From contig CAWFZT010000004.1 of the NCBI GenBank assembly GCA_963820415.1, forward strand, positions 248,001 through 312,000: 64,000 nucleotides of DNA, given 5' to 3'. The notes beneath the pieces were generated by a model. The model saw only the letters and a list, made by a program, of their open reading frames with translations. It did not search any database and was not told the DNA's origin. Positions 8,698-16,520 of this stretch are shown in pieces. Every line of letters starts with the position of its first letter. The first letter of the stretch is position 1. Position numbers and translations under genes: made by a program. The stretch comes from CAWFZT01 sp963820415 (lineage in GTDB: Bacteria > Chloroflexota > Anaerolineae > Anaerolineales > Anaerolineaceae).

Positions 8698-9522
8698 TTA
8701 TTCGGCTGCGCTGGATTTGAACGGCAAGACTTCTTCGTTCAAGTAGGCTTTCCGGCGTTGGGCCAGTTCCTCCCAGTTCACCTCGTGCCCATTGAAATGT
8801 GGGCCGTCTACGCAAGCAAATTTGGTGGATGAATTAACCGTCAGCCGGCACACCCCACACATGCCGGTGCCGTCAATCATCAGGGTATTCAGGCTGACGA
8901 TTGTGTCGATGTTCAGCGGCTGGCTTTCCTGGGCGCCGCGCATCATCAGGTAGTTGCAACCGTTGATGATGATGCGGTCCACCGGGGCTGGCAGGCCGGC
9001 AATGATTTTGCCCAGGTTACCGATGTGACCGCGCAGGCCCTGCGACCCGTCCCGGGTAATCACGATCAGACGGTCTGCCACCCGTTTCAATTTTTCCAGC
9101 CAGTAGAGCAGGTAAGCGCTGCGCGTTTCGATCACGATAGTGACCCCGTTGCCTCTGGTTTGCAACGCCCTGGCGATTGGGTAGATGCTGGCGATGCCAT
9201 AACATCCCCCAATGCACAACACGTTGCCGAAGTGGTCGATGGGCATCGGATTTCCTAACGGGCCGGCCACGGTGGGCAAACTACTTCCGGCATTTTTAGC
9301 GGCCAATTTCTGGGTGGTTTTGCCGACGTTCAGGTAGACCAGGCTGAGCGTGCCGGCCTGAATATCCCAATCCGAGACGGTCAACGGGATGCGCTCGCCA
9401 TCCTCCTCTACGCGCAGGATGACGAACTGCCCCGGCTGGACCACCTCCGCTATTTCGGGGGCGGCGAGGGTCACCAGGTGCAGGTTGGGGACGATCATCG
9501 TGTTTTCGAGGATCTCAGCCAT
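8698..9522 (-). CDS. nfnA: NfnA-like ferredoxin-NADP reductase subunit
   Basis: 274 residues of the dihydroorotate dehydrogenase electron-transfer/NfnA family: an FAD-binding barrel (PGQFVILRVEEDGERIPLTV), an NAD-binding half with IGGCYGIASIYPIARAL, and a C-terminal [2Fe-2S] segment GTGMCGVCRLTV followed by FACVDGPHFNGHEVNW. In Nfn this subunit binds NAD(H) and hands electrons from the bifurcating flavin in NfnB. Its ATG overlaps the preceding stop (ATGGCTGA), indicating translational coupling with the NuoG-like gene. Pairing with NfnB downstream is the normal Nfn order. Confidence 0.87.
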   Translation of the reverse strand: MAEILENTMIVPNLHLVTLAAPEIAEVVQPGQFVILRVEEDGERIPLTVSDWDIQAGTLSLVYLNVGKTTQKLAAKNAGSSLPTVAGPLGNPMPIDHFGNVLCIGGCYGIASIYPIARALQTRGNGVTIVIETRSAYLLYWLEKLKRVADRLIVITRDGSQGLRGHIGNLGKIIAGLPAPVDRIIINGCNYLMMRGAQESQPLNIDTIVSLNTLMIDGTGMCGVCRLTVNSSTKFACVDGPHFNGHEVNWEELAQRRKAYLNEEVLPFKSSAAE

Positions 9523-10654
9523 CGCTGTTCCCGGTTTTTCTTGGTGCTAACTGTCTCAATCCCTGGACGTACAGGGTAAGGGGAAAACCCACATAAGTAT
9601 CCTGGGTAAGCTGTGGGTCAAAGAAGGTGTGCTTTTCAATCACCGCAGAATATTCCTTGGGACGGCAAAGAGCGGCGCTTTCTATCGGCGTGTGTTGTGA
9701 AATCGAAGACCAAACCATCGGACTATTCACCTGAAAATGCTCAGGCAGGCCGGCCATTTCAGAACGGACATCTTCCGCACTCGTAAAATCGAAACCCGCC
9801 AGGCCCATCTTTTGAGCGATTCGGCACAGGATCTCCCAGCCCGGTAAGGCCTGCCCGGGAGGTGGGACTGCCCGGTGAAGTGCGTGTACGCGACCGGCGT
9901 AATCAATCAGGCTGCCATCCTCTTCACTGAATGCGGTGGTGGGTAAAATCAGATCGGGATCGAGGCCTGCCATGGGTGGATAGATGTTTTGGAAAAGGAC
10001 GAAGGGATGCCCGCCGGGAGCGTGTTGCAGCTCATCAATATTTTCCCCGAGCAGGTAGAGCACCTGCGGATTCGAGGAGGTAGGCTGGTCATCTTTACCT
10101 GGAATCCCCAACAGCAGGCTGATCAGGTCAGCCTGCTCAGGAAGGGCAACTACCTGCGCCCCGGAAATCCTGACCAGAGAATTAATCGCTTTCAGAAGCC
10201 TCAGGCGGTCAGGGTGGATAAATACGGCTGGGCCGGCGATAATCACCGGCTGGACGGACTTGCACAGCAGGTAGGCAGCCTGCTCAACAGGACCGGGCAG
10301 GTTCCTGCCATTGCCTTCGTTCAGGGTTAGTAGCAGTTTGCCGATCTGGCTGGCAAGCTCGCTTATCAGGCTGGCTTCATTGCCGGGCGTGGTCTGCAGA
10401 CACAGGTCGGCAAAACGCCCCAGGCCGCCTTCTCCGCAAAAGGCAGCCACGAGGCTGGCTACGCCCATTTTTGACTGGTGAAGTATGACTTCGACACCCG
10501 GCTGGTTGTATTTACTTTCTAACCCAAGGCACACAATGCTGGACGCTTCTGCCAATATAGACAGGGGCTGAGACTGCCTGACCAGGTCGAAGACCTCACC
10601 GGTTCCAAGCGCATAGCCATTTATGCATTTGGTGTGGATGTTAGTGGATCCCAT
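9515..10654 (-). CDS. NuoG/FdhA-like molybdopterin-fold protein, C-terminal part of a split gene
   Basis: 379 residues continuing a NuoG/formate-dehydrogenase-like protein whose N-terminal part is the overlapping upstream frame. The start region GMGSTNIHTKCINGYALG is the usual continuation after YIAQKF in that family (family motif GTNNIDT). Further on are ADLILPTTAFSEEDGS-like segments (PDLILPTTAFSEEDGSLIDY) and a LHRAVPPPGQ motif typical of NuoG. No catalytic Cys/Sec site is evident, so the Mo domain is probably structural as in complex I. The two frames overlap by 14 bases and would join with a +1 shift near 10666-10676. This is a natural split, a frameshift mutation or a sequencing error. 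Confidence 0.75.
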   Translation of the reverse strand: MGSTNIHTKCINGYALGTGEVFDLVRQSQPLSILAEASSIVCLGLESKYNQPGVEVILHQSKMGVASLVAAFCGEGGLGRFADLCLQTTPGNEASLISELASQIGKLLLTLNEGNGRNLPGPVEQAAYLLCKSVQPVIIAGPAVFIHPDRLRLLKAINSLVRISGAQVVALPEQADLISLLLGIPGKDDQPTSSNPQVLYLLGENIDELQHAPGGHPFVLFQNIYPPMAGLDPDLILPTTAFSEEDGSLIDYAGRVHALHRAVPPPGQALPGWEILCRIAQKMGLAGFDFTSAEDVRSEMAGLPEHFQVNSPMVWSSISQHTPIESAALCRPKEYSAVIEKHTFFDPQLTQDTYVGFPLTLYVQGLRQLAPRKTGNSDG

Positions 10655-11726
10655 CCCCAGGCGGGTTAAATTTTTGAGCGATGTAGAGACTTTCCAGGCT
10701 GCAATGGGGGGAGACCACCATCTCGAATTTATCAGGCAACACCCCGGATAATTTTTCGGCAGCTATCCAGATGGTTTCTTCCCAGGAAATTCTCAAGTGC
10801 CTGCCCCCTACGGCTTTTTGCGGCTCTGTCAACCGGGTGGGGTGGTTTACCAGTTCGGTGATCCCGAAGCGGCCTTTGACGCACAGGCAGTCGGCGCCTG
10901 TCTGGTGGTCTGACAGGCTCCCGACTACCCGATTATTTTTCGACAACAACCTTATCTGGCAGCCAATACTGCACAAGGGGCAGGTCGTTACCGTTTCCTC
11001 TTCCGGTTTGCCATCCCATTTGCGCGTCTTTTCGGATAAAGCGCCGGTGGGACACACCTCGACGCACGCCCCGCAGAACTTACAACCAGCCGCCAGGTGG
11101 GTGCGGTTGAAGGCGGTGTCGACTACCGTCTGCGAACCCCGCTTCGTATAAGCGATAGAGCTGGCAAAATGCAGCTTTTCGCACAATCGCACACACCGCC
11201 CGCATAATATGCACAGGTTATAATCGCGGTCAAAAAACGGGTCGTTCTTTTCCACCTTCAGCATGCGGTAGCGTACCGGATAGTCCACTCCGGCCAGGCC
11301 AATCTTTTCTACCAGTTCCTGCAACTGGCATTGGCCATCTTTGGGACACGACCGGCAGCCGGTTGTGACGCCGGCCTTATGCAGGGTGATCATGCATTCG
11401 TCACAGTGTGATTTTTCCTGGCAGAACAGGCAGCTCGCCGGGTGGTCCGCCAGCAGCATTTGCAGCAGCTCTGCCCGTAAAGCCTGTATCTTGGGTGTCT
11501 TGGTCTGGATGACCATGCCTGGTTCGGCCGGGGTGGTGCAAGCAGTAGAGGTATTTGGCCTACCCTGGATCTCGACGATGCACATGCGGCAAGATCCGTG
11601 CGCTGGCAGGCCGGGATAATCGCACAAGGTCGGGATATAAATTCCCTGCTGGCGAGCGGCCTGCAAAATGGTCACACCCTGGTCAACGCTCAGTGTCTGC
11701 CCATCGATGGTGATGTGGACGCTCAC
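10641..11726 (-). CDS. NuoG-like iron-sulfur protein, N-terminal part of a split gene
   Basis: 362 residues from a GTG at 11726, chosen because it overlaps the upstream stop (ATGTGA) and follows GGGAGGTGGC; a longer frame begins inside the neighbour. Domains in order: plant-type [2Fe-2S] ferredoxin (CDYPGLPAHGSCRMC then TACTTPA), His/Cys cluster (HPASCLFCQEKSHCDEC), two [4Fe-4S] clusters (CILCGRCVRLC and GCKFCGACVEVCP), and the cluster at the entrance of the molybdopterin domain (TTCPLCSIGC ... CLCVKGRFG). It is an electron wire like NuoG or FdhA/HndD. It stops within the molybdopterin domain; the rest is encoded by the overlapping downstream frame. Confidence 0.85.
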   Translation of the reverse strand: MSVHITIDGQTLSVDQGVTILQAARQQGIYIPTLCDYPGLPAHGSCRMCIVEIQGRPNTSTACTTPAEPGMVIQTKTPKIQALRAELLQMLLADHPASCLFCQEKSHCDECMITLHKAGVTTGCRSCPKDGQCQLQELVEKIGLAGVDYPVRYRMLKVEKNDPFFDRDYNLCILCGRCVRLCEKLHFASSIAYTKRGSQTVVDTAFNRTHLAAGCKFCGACVEVCPTGALSEKTRKWDGKPEEETVTTCPLCSIGCQIRLLSKNNRVVGSLSDHQTGADCLCVKGRFGITELVNHPTRLTEPQKAVGGRHLRISWEETIWIAAEKLSGVLPDKFEMVVSPHCSLESLYIAQKFNPPGDGIH

Positions 11727-13606
11727 ATTGCCACCTCCCGCGCCGTAACCGGCGCAGGTTTTATGGCGTTGCGAGCGCATTTTTTCACGCAAGAATGGCA
11801 TTTAGTGCATTTTGTGGTATCCAGACGATAAGGTTCCTTCTTTTTTCCTTGGATGGCCGCGCTAGGACAGGCTTCTACACACAGTCCACATCCATTGCAC
11901 CGGTCTGAGTCAATGTAGTACTCGAATAACTCATCGCATACCCCGGCCTGGCAGTATTTCTCGGTGATGTGGCTTTGGTATTCGGCCAGGAAATAGTGCA
12001 GGCTGCTGGCCACCGGGTTCGAGGCGGCCTGCCCCAGTCCGCATAGGGCGGTTTGGGACATGGTCTTGGCCGCTCTTTGCAGAATCTCCAGGTCTTCTGG
12101 TTGTCCGTCCCCGCCCACGATCTTATTCAGCGTATCCAACAGGATGCGGTTACCAATCCGGCAGGGGGTGCAGTTACCGCAAGATTCGTTTTGGGCGAAG
12201 CTGGTAAAATAGCGCGCCATATCCACCATGCAGGTGCTTTCGTCCATGACGATCAGGCCGCCCGAACCCATGATCGAGCCGGCGCTCCGCATCGATTCGT
12301 AATCTATCGGGGTGTCCAACTGGTCCGCCGACAGGCAGCCGCCAAGCGGTCCGCCGGTCTGCACGGCTTTGAACGGTTTTTTCGTCCCTCCGCCGATTTC
12401 GTATACGATCTGCCGCAGGGTCATCCCCAGGGGCACCTCGATCAGGCCCGTATTGCGAACCTTTCCGACCAGCGAGAAGGTCTTCGTGCCGCGATTGCCC
12501 GCGGTGCCGAACTGTTGGAACCATTTGCCGCCATGGCGGAGGATATGCGGGACGGTGCCGAAAGTTTCCGTGTTGTTGATTAAGGTCGGACAGCCGTGCA
12601 GGCCCTTACCGGCCGGATAGGGCGGGCGCGGCCTGGGCATGCCGCGCTGGCCTTCCAGCGAGGCGATTAAGGCCGTTTCCTCGCCACATACGAACGCCCC
12701 TGCCCCTTCTCTGATGGAAATGTCAAAAGAAAAATCGGATCCCTGGATATTCTGCCCCAACAAGTCATAGGCGCGTAGCTGTTCGAGCGCTATTTTCAGG
12801 CGCAGGACTGCTAGGGGATATTCGGCGCGCACATAAATGATGCCATGCCGGGCGCCGGAGGCATATCCTCCGATCAGCAGCCCTTCCAGGACAGCGTGCG
12901 GGTCGCTCTCGATCAAGGCCCGGTTCATGAACGCGCCAGGGTCGCCTTCGTCTGCGTTGCAGATCACATATTTAGTTTCTGCGGCGGCGTCATGGCAGAT
13001 TTGCCACTTTTTATAGGTGGGGAAACCCGCCCCGCCTCTGCCGCGCAGGCCGGATTCTTTCATTTCGTCGATGGTATGCTGGGGCGGCCTGGAGAGAGCT
13101 TTGATAAAACCCGCGTAGCCATCCTGCGCCAGGTAATGGTCGATGTCTTCGGGATCGATTAGGCCGCAGTTGCGTAATACCACCCGCACCTGGGGCTTCA
13201 ACATGGGTAGATCGAAAAAGTGGGGAATGCCGGTTTTGACAGTGAAGGCTGCGACGCCAAAATGCCCCTTGGCCATTCTGGGCAGGAGTTCCCCTCCAAG
13301 CAGGTTCGCCTCGATGATTTTCCGGGCTTTTTCCGGAGCTACGTTGGCATAACTGACGCGCGGCTTTCCGGGCAGGGCGATGTCCATGAGCGGTTCCAGG
13401 TAACAGGGACCGATGCATCCGACCTGGACAATCCTGGCTAACAAATGGTATTTATACAGCGCCGACTGGATGGCCTGCAGGACTTCCAGCGCGCCCGCAG
13501 CTCTGCCGCAGGAAGCTGCGCCGAGATAGATGACTGGAACGCCTCCGTTGACCAGTTCTTCCCACTTTAGTTTAGCTGCGAGGCGGAGATCTTCAAAGTT
13601 CTTCAT
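11723..13606 (-). CDS. NuoF/HydB-type NADH-binding flavoprotein with C-terminal ferredoxin domain
   Basis: 627 residues, the long soluble form found in HydB/HndC rather than complex I NuoF (~430). An N-terminal thioredoxin-like [2Fe-2S] domain (AASCGRAAGA, VGCIGPCY) is followed by the FMN/NADH domain with GLRGRGGAGFPTYKKW, an SLBB segment, the N3 cluster motif ESCGNCTPCRIG, and two C-terminal [4Fe-4S] motifs (CNGCGLCVEACP, CTKCHSCVKKCA). It oxidises or reduces NAD(H). It overlaps nuoE by 14 bases and nuoG by 3, so the three are translationally coupled. In bifurcating enzymes this subunit is the core; here no hydrogenase subunit follows. Confidence 0.92.
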   Translation of the reverse strand: MKNFEDLRLAAKLKWEELVNGGVPVIYLGAASCGRAAGALEVLQAIQSALYKYHLLARIVQVGCIGPCYLEPLMDIALPGKPRVSYANVAPEKARKIIEANLLGGELLPRMAKGHFGVAAFTVKTGIPHFFDLPMLKPQVRVVLRNCGLIDPEDIDHYLAQDGYAGFIKALSRPPQHTIDEMKESGLRGRGGAGFPTYKKWQICHDAAAETKYVICNADEGDPGAFMNRALIESDPHAVLEGLLIGGYASGARHGIIYVRAEYPLAVLRLKIALEQLRAYDLLGQNIQGSDFSFDISIREGAGAFVCGEETALIASLEGQRGMPRPRPPYPAGKGLHGCPTLINNTETFGTVPHILRHGGKWFQQFGTAGNRGTKTFSLVGKVRNTGLIEVPLGMTLRQIVYEIGGGTKKPFKAVQTGGPLGGCLSADQLDTPIDYESMRSAGSIMGSGGLIVMDESTCMVDMARYFTSFAQNESCGNCTPCRIGNRILLDTLNKIVGGDGQPEDLEILQRAAKTMSQTALCGLGQAASNPVASSLHYFLAEYQSHITEKYCQAGVCDELFEYYIDSDRCNGCGLCVEACPSAAIQGKKKEPYRLDTTKCTKCHSCVKKCARNAIKPAPVTAREVAM

Positions 13607-14063
13607 GCAAAACCTTCCGCAGCTCTTCGGGAGTCATTTTTCCATAAATCCTGCCGTCTATTTCTACCACTGGGGCCTGGGCGCAGCAGCCCAGGCAAGC
13701 AATTTCCTGGAAGTCGAAGCGAGAATCGGAAGTAGTCTGGCCCGATTTGATACCCATTTGTTTTTGAACTTCCTGGGAAAGCTGCTCTCCGCCCTGGACG
13801 TGACAGGCCGTGCCCATGCACACTCGAATTAGTTTCTCGCCGGGTTTCCGGAAGCGGAATTGCGCATAAAAAGAAGCCACGGCGTAGATGTACGTCTCAG
13901 AAACTTTTATAAAAAGGGCAATTTGCCTGACGTCCTCTTCTGAGATGTAGCCATGTCGATTTTGACAGAGCTGCAGCATGGCAATCAGCTCGTCCGGCTT
14001 TCCGGAAAAGTCCTCCAGCGATAAAGATTGTTCATCTACTAGCAGTAATGTGTCGTCACCCAT
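13593..14063 (-). CDS. NuoE/HydC-type [2Fe-2S] subunit
   Basis: 156 residues of the 24-kDa NuoE family, with a thioredoxin-like fold and a [2Fe-2S] cluster held by CMGTAC (C-x4-C) and ACLGCC (C-x3-C). The N-terminal helical bundle (YISEEDVRQIA, VSETYIYAVASFYAQF) is intact. First gene of the five-gene operon; GGGAAT lies just before its ATG. It passes electrons to or from the NuoF-like partner. Confidence 0.92.
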   Translation of the reverse strand: MGDDTLLLVDEQSLSLEDFSGKPDELIAMLQLCQNRHGYISEEDVRQIALFIKVSETYIYAVASFYAQFRFRKPGEKLIRVCMGTACHVQGGEQLSQEVQKQMGIKSGQTTSDSRFDFQEIACLGCCAQAPVVEIDGRIYGKMTPEELRKVLHEEL

Positions 14064-14257
14064 AAAATTCCCAGTGTATGACTCTTATAGAATTAAAAGT
14101 ATACAACACCAGTATTACCTTGATAGTGACATGCTTCCCTATCATTTATCCCGATTGAATGGGTTATAAAAAGACAGAAATCACCTGCACCCAGGTGGTG
14201 TGATCATTCTACCACGCCCTGAAAACCTGGATGAATGGTATTTCCTCTTTTCCGTGT

Positions 14258-14320
14258 CACCATACCGGCGGAACAAGTGCAGGGTTTGACCGGATCGTTG
14301 TAATAACCGCAAGGGCAGGC
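14258..14320 (-). pseudogene. Fragment of a second comM gene
   Basis: About 60 bases align with the comM gene at 20041-20100, differing at roughly one base in seven. Translation is CPCGYYNDPVKPCTCSAGMV, against CPCGYFNDPVKACTCSAGTV in comM. Differences are mostly conservative, so the source was a diverged coding copy and not a recent duplicate. Flanking sequence is unrelated to comM. It abuts the attC-like hairpin at 14333. Confidence 0.7.
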
Positions 14321-14332
14321 ATTCCTCATATT

Positions 14333-14377
14333 ACAACCTAAAACGCTCGCCATAAAGGCGGTTTAACAGCTTATGGA
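14333..14377 (-). repeat. attC-like folded repeat, copy D
   Basis: Minus strand: CATAAGCTGTTAAACCGCC, loop TTTAT, GGCG-AGC-GTTT. The stem CGCC/GGCG plus AAAC/GTTT encloses an unpaired AGC. Copy B at 15445 folds the same way with different paired bases, so structure is conserved more than sequence. It lies downstream of the lipoprotein gene on that gene's strand, where an integron attC site would be. The outer boxes are not good R-box matches. Between 14378 and 14491 I see nothing else. Confidence 0.45.
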
Positions 14378-14491
14378 CGGATTGGCGTGATGCAATGCAC
14401 CTGAGATGCGAGCGACCGATCCGCTATCCGCTGGAGCCGGTGTTGGGCCCCAGCCTTTCGAATGACTTCAACGATAACACCTTCTTCTGGG

Positions 14492-15229
14492 CTATAACCA
14501 TACTATCTTTATGAATACCTGAACTGATTCCTCAATGGACGAAAAATCTGAAGATAGACGAACCTTCCGAGCTGTCCAAACTTGACCCTCTTGTAATTCT
14601 CCTAGTATGGCCCAACCATCAGAACAGCTGTAGTTAACGCGTTTCCCTTCGAAAGTGGCTGTTGCACCACCCATGAAGATACAATTTGTGCCATCTGCCA
14701 GCTCAAATGCCCACGCAGACTTTACGGGTGATACAGTCCCACGCCCAGGTAATGATTCTGTGAGATTTAGTTTGAAACCAGTGCTGTCACTCAGTGGGCT
14801 TGTATCGCATATTACCGCTTGACTATTTCCTGGAATACTAAAGCAAGGGTCGTAAATAGAGTTGTCTGTCATGCACCGCCATGCGTCAACTCGGTTGAGC
14901 ACATTTGATGTTGACCAGCAAGAGCCAGTGCGTTCTTGAGTGGGCACACCCTCGGGGTGAAATACAATGACTTGTGTAGATTCTGATGTTGGGTTTGGTG
15001 TGAATGTGGGCGTATACGTTGGCGTAGACGTAACAGCAATTGTCATAATTATAGTTGTTGCCAGTGTTGAGGATGGCTTTGGTGTCATGGTAGTTTGAGA
15101 TGGCACTTTTTCTCCTTCCGTTATGGTGCAACCGAAGGTAAATAGTAAACAACAGCCTATGAGAAGCCATATCAGATACTTGCTAGGCAGTGAACGCTTG
15201 AAAGTGAACTGATGGTTACTTGGTGTCAT
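14492..15229 (-). CDS. Lipoprotein of unknown function
   Basis: 245 residues from ATG 15229, which has AGGAGAG seven bases upstream; the longer TTG frame includes that site. A basic N-terminus and hydrophobic segment end in the lipobox LFTFGC, so it is a membrane-anchored exported lipoprotein. A Thr/Pro/Ser-rich linker (~residues 40-85) follows, then a ~150-residue domain with several Cys (SCWSTSN, WRCMTDN, DPCFSIPG, VICDTS) in the arrangement common to unannotated Chloroflexota surface proteins. No known domain recognised. It sits between two attC-like repeats on the same strand, so it could be a cassette-borne gene. Confidence 0.75.
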   Translation of the reverse strand: MTPSNHQFTFKRSLPSKYLIWLLIGCCLLFTFGCTITEGEKVPSQTTMTPKPSSTLATTIIMTIAVTSTPTYTPTFTPNPTSESTQVIVFHPEGVPTQERTGSCWSTSNVLNRVDAWRCMTDNSIYDPCFSIPGNSQAVICDTSPLSDSTGFKLNLTESLPGRGTVSPVKSAWAFELADGTNCIFMGGATATFEGKRVNYSCSDGWAILGELQEGQVWTARKVRLSSDFSSIEESVQVFIKIVWL

Positions 15230-15311
15230 TGTATTCTCTCCTGACAAGCTAGATAGCCACTTTGGTGTAGTGGTATAGCTATAAACACCAACTCATTAGT
15301 CCTGGCGCTGG

Positions 15312-15353
15312 GCCTAACACGCGTATAAGCGGATCGTATAACTGCTTATAGAC
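15312..15353 (-). repeat. attC-like folded repeat, copy C
   Basis: Plus strand starts with GCCTAAC (complement GTTAGGC, a perfect GTTRRRY core site) and continues with CGTATAAGCGG, a short loop, and CTGCTTATAGACG. The arms pair with two bulged bases. It stands ~80 bases upstream of the lipoprotein start on the same strand, where the preceding attC of a cassette array would be. Confidence 0.4.
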
Positions 15354-15388
15354 GATCCCTATAAAATCCCAATTGGCCGCAACTATCT

Positions 15389-15441
15389 TTTGGTTATCTC
15401 TAGCGTGTTTGGATTGTTATCTGCACGGGCAGGAATACCTC
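15389..15441 (-). repeat. Segment shared with 16347-16392
   Basis: About 45 bases containing TTTGGATTGTTATCTGCACG are nearly identical here and at 16347-16392. The adjoining CCTCATATTACAAC is shared instead with 14324-14337. The patchwork of shared segments points to repeated recombination. Confidence 0.6.
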
Positions 15442-15444
15442 ATA

Positions 15445-15491
15445 TTACAACGTAGAGCGCTCACCTTATTGGTGGCTCAACGGCTTATGGG
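15445..15491 (-). repeat. attC-like folded repeat, copy B
   Basis: Minus strand: CATAAGCCGTTGAGCCACC, loop AATAA, GGTG-AGC-GCTC. Stem CACC/GGTG plus GAGC/GCTC with an unpaired AGC, the same fold as copy D with several compensating base changes. It lies downstream of the hsp20 gene on the same strand. From 15492 to 15664 I see no gene. Confidence 0.45.
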
Positions 15492-15664
15492 TAGATGGGC
15501 GGGAGGGACGACGGTATCAGCATTGGTGGACGGTCGTAGTCCTTCGTTGGGACTCTACGCACCACTCGAACACGGGTGGCACCTGCGGCAGTAGTGTCCG
15601 ACCTGACGAATCGAAGGCCAGCCCCTCGTAGGACGAGAAGAGACTCTTTCGAGTTACTGGGTCA

Positions 15665-16006
15665 TCAGGCTTCGATTTTCTTGATCGTGGTGTCCGCAAT
15701 CACCGTTTTGATGGCGACCTTCACAGCATCTTCCATGGGATCTTTGAAGGGCACCTCGATTCGGAGCAGGCCGTTCTCGTAGATCGCTTCGGCTTTGTCA
15801 GGTTTCACTGGCCAAGCTAGAGCCAGTGATGAAACATACTCGATGTCCCTTGCTGGTGCTGTCAGGTGGATGCTGTCTTCCAGGATCTTCAGATCGATGG
15901 TATCCGTTGGCGCTCCTGGGATGGCGAACTCCACTACTAGCTTCAGGTTCTCATCGTCAGCATACGCTACTGTATTGGGCGCAACCCTAATCCGATTTTG
16001 CGGCAT
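15665..16006 (-). CDS. Hsp20/alpha-crystallin-like small heat shock protein
   Basis: 113 residues. The alpha-crystallin domain spans nearly the whole protein: LKLVVEFAIPGAPTDTIDLKILEDSIHLTA, then YENGLLRIEVPFKDP, the usual GxLxI/V strand near the end. The N-terminal arm is very short and no clear C-terminal IxI motif is seen, although IKKIEA ends the protein. AAGGAGGTTGCC gives a strong ribosome site before the ATG. An ATP-independent holdase is expected. It is flanked by attC-like repeats. Confidence 0.82.
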   Translation of the reverse strand: MPQNRIRVAPNTVAYADDENLKLVVEFAIPGAPTDTIDLKILEDSIHLTAPARDIEYVSSLALAWPVKPDKAEAIYENGLLRIEVPFKDPMEDAVKVAIKTVIADTTIKKIEA

Positions 16007-16096
16007 ACTGGCAACCTCCTTGTGGTTGGGAACAGCTCAACCTCGTTAATACTATAGCATTGTTGATTTTGCAGGTCAAGTACGACGGCCAGGGCC

Positions 16097-16145
16097 GCCT
16101 AACTAGGTGTTCAGCCGCCGTTTGGTGGCTCAACAGCTTATAGGC
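16097..16145 (-). repeat. attC-like folded repeat, copy A (best match)
   Basis: 49 bases with near full-length dyad symmetry. Plus strand: GCCTAAC at 16097-16103, TGTT, AGCCGCC, loop GTTT, GGTGGCT, AACA, and TAGGC at 16141-16145. On the minus strand it ends in GTTAGGC, a perfect GTTRRRY core site, with hsp20 ~90 bases further. The other end (GCCTATAAGC) is a degenerate RYYYAAC box. The minus-strand arm TAAGCTGTTGAGCC is shared with copies B and D. No integrase gene is in the window. Confidence 0.5.
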
Positions 16146-16346
16146 CGTTGCGGTCTAATCACCGAAATTAATATAGGCATTAGGCGGTCATAGGTTAAAT
16201 TCTGAAATATGCTGTTTAAAGTATAACACGGCAGTCAATACCCCGGAGACAAAATGAACGAACAATTTGCATTATCACCGCACCATTGGACGACCCTTAT
16301 GACCACCCCGTCTATCTACCAAACTCACGCAATGGGTGCAACCATT

Positions 16347-16412
16347 TCTTGGTTATCTCAAGCGCGTTTGGATTGTTATCTGCACGAGCATGGGTTCATG
16401 GCAGCCACAAGA
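16347..16412 (-). repeat. Chimeric repeat ending in a comM scrap
   Basis: 16347-16392 repeats the segment at 15389-15432. It is followed by GGGTTCATGGCAGCCACAAG (16394-16413), identical to comM at 20101-20120 (minus-strand codons for VAAMNP). Upstream on the minus strand is the truncated 3' end of the ornithine cyclodeaminase-like pseudogene, so three unrelated sequences are fused here. The rest of 16007-16520 shows nothing recognisable apart from copy A. Confidence 0.6.
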
Positions 16413-16520
16413 ATGTAGTGGTCATAAATGGCACCAAGAAATGGCTTTTCACTTGGAAGTTGATTTACAGGCTTACAGAGGGCGTCTACCAGACAGTTCG
16501 CTGCATCCGGCAGGTGGAAG

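Noticed and set aside
10641..10690. Programmed -1 frameshifting in the nuoG-like gene
   Set aside because: The required shift is +1 relative to the upstream frame, and no X-XXY-YYZ heptamer fits the zero frame.
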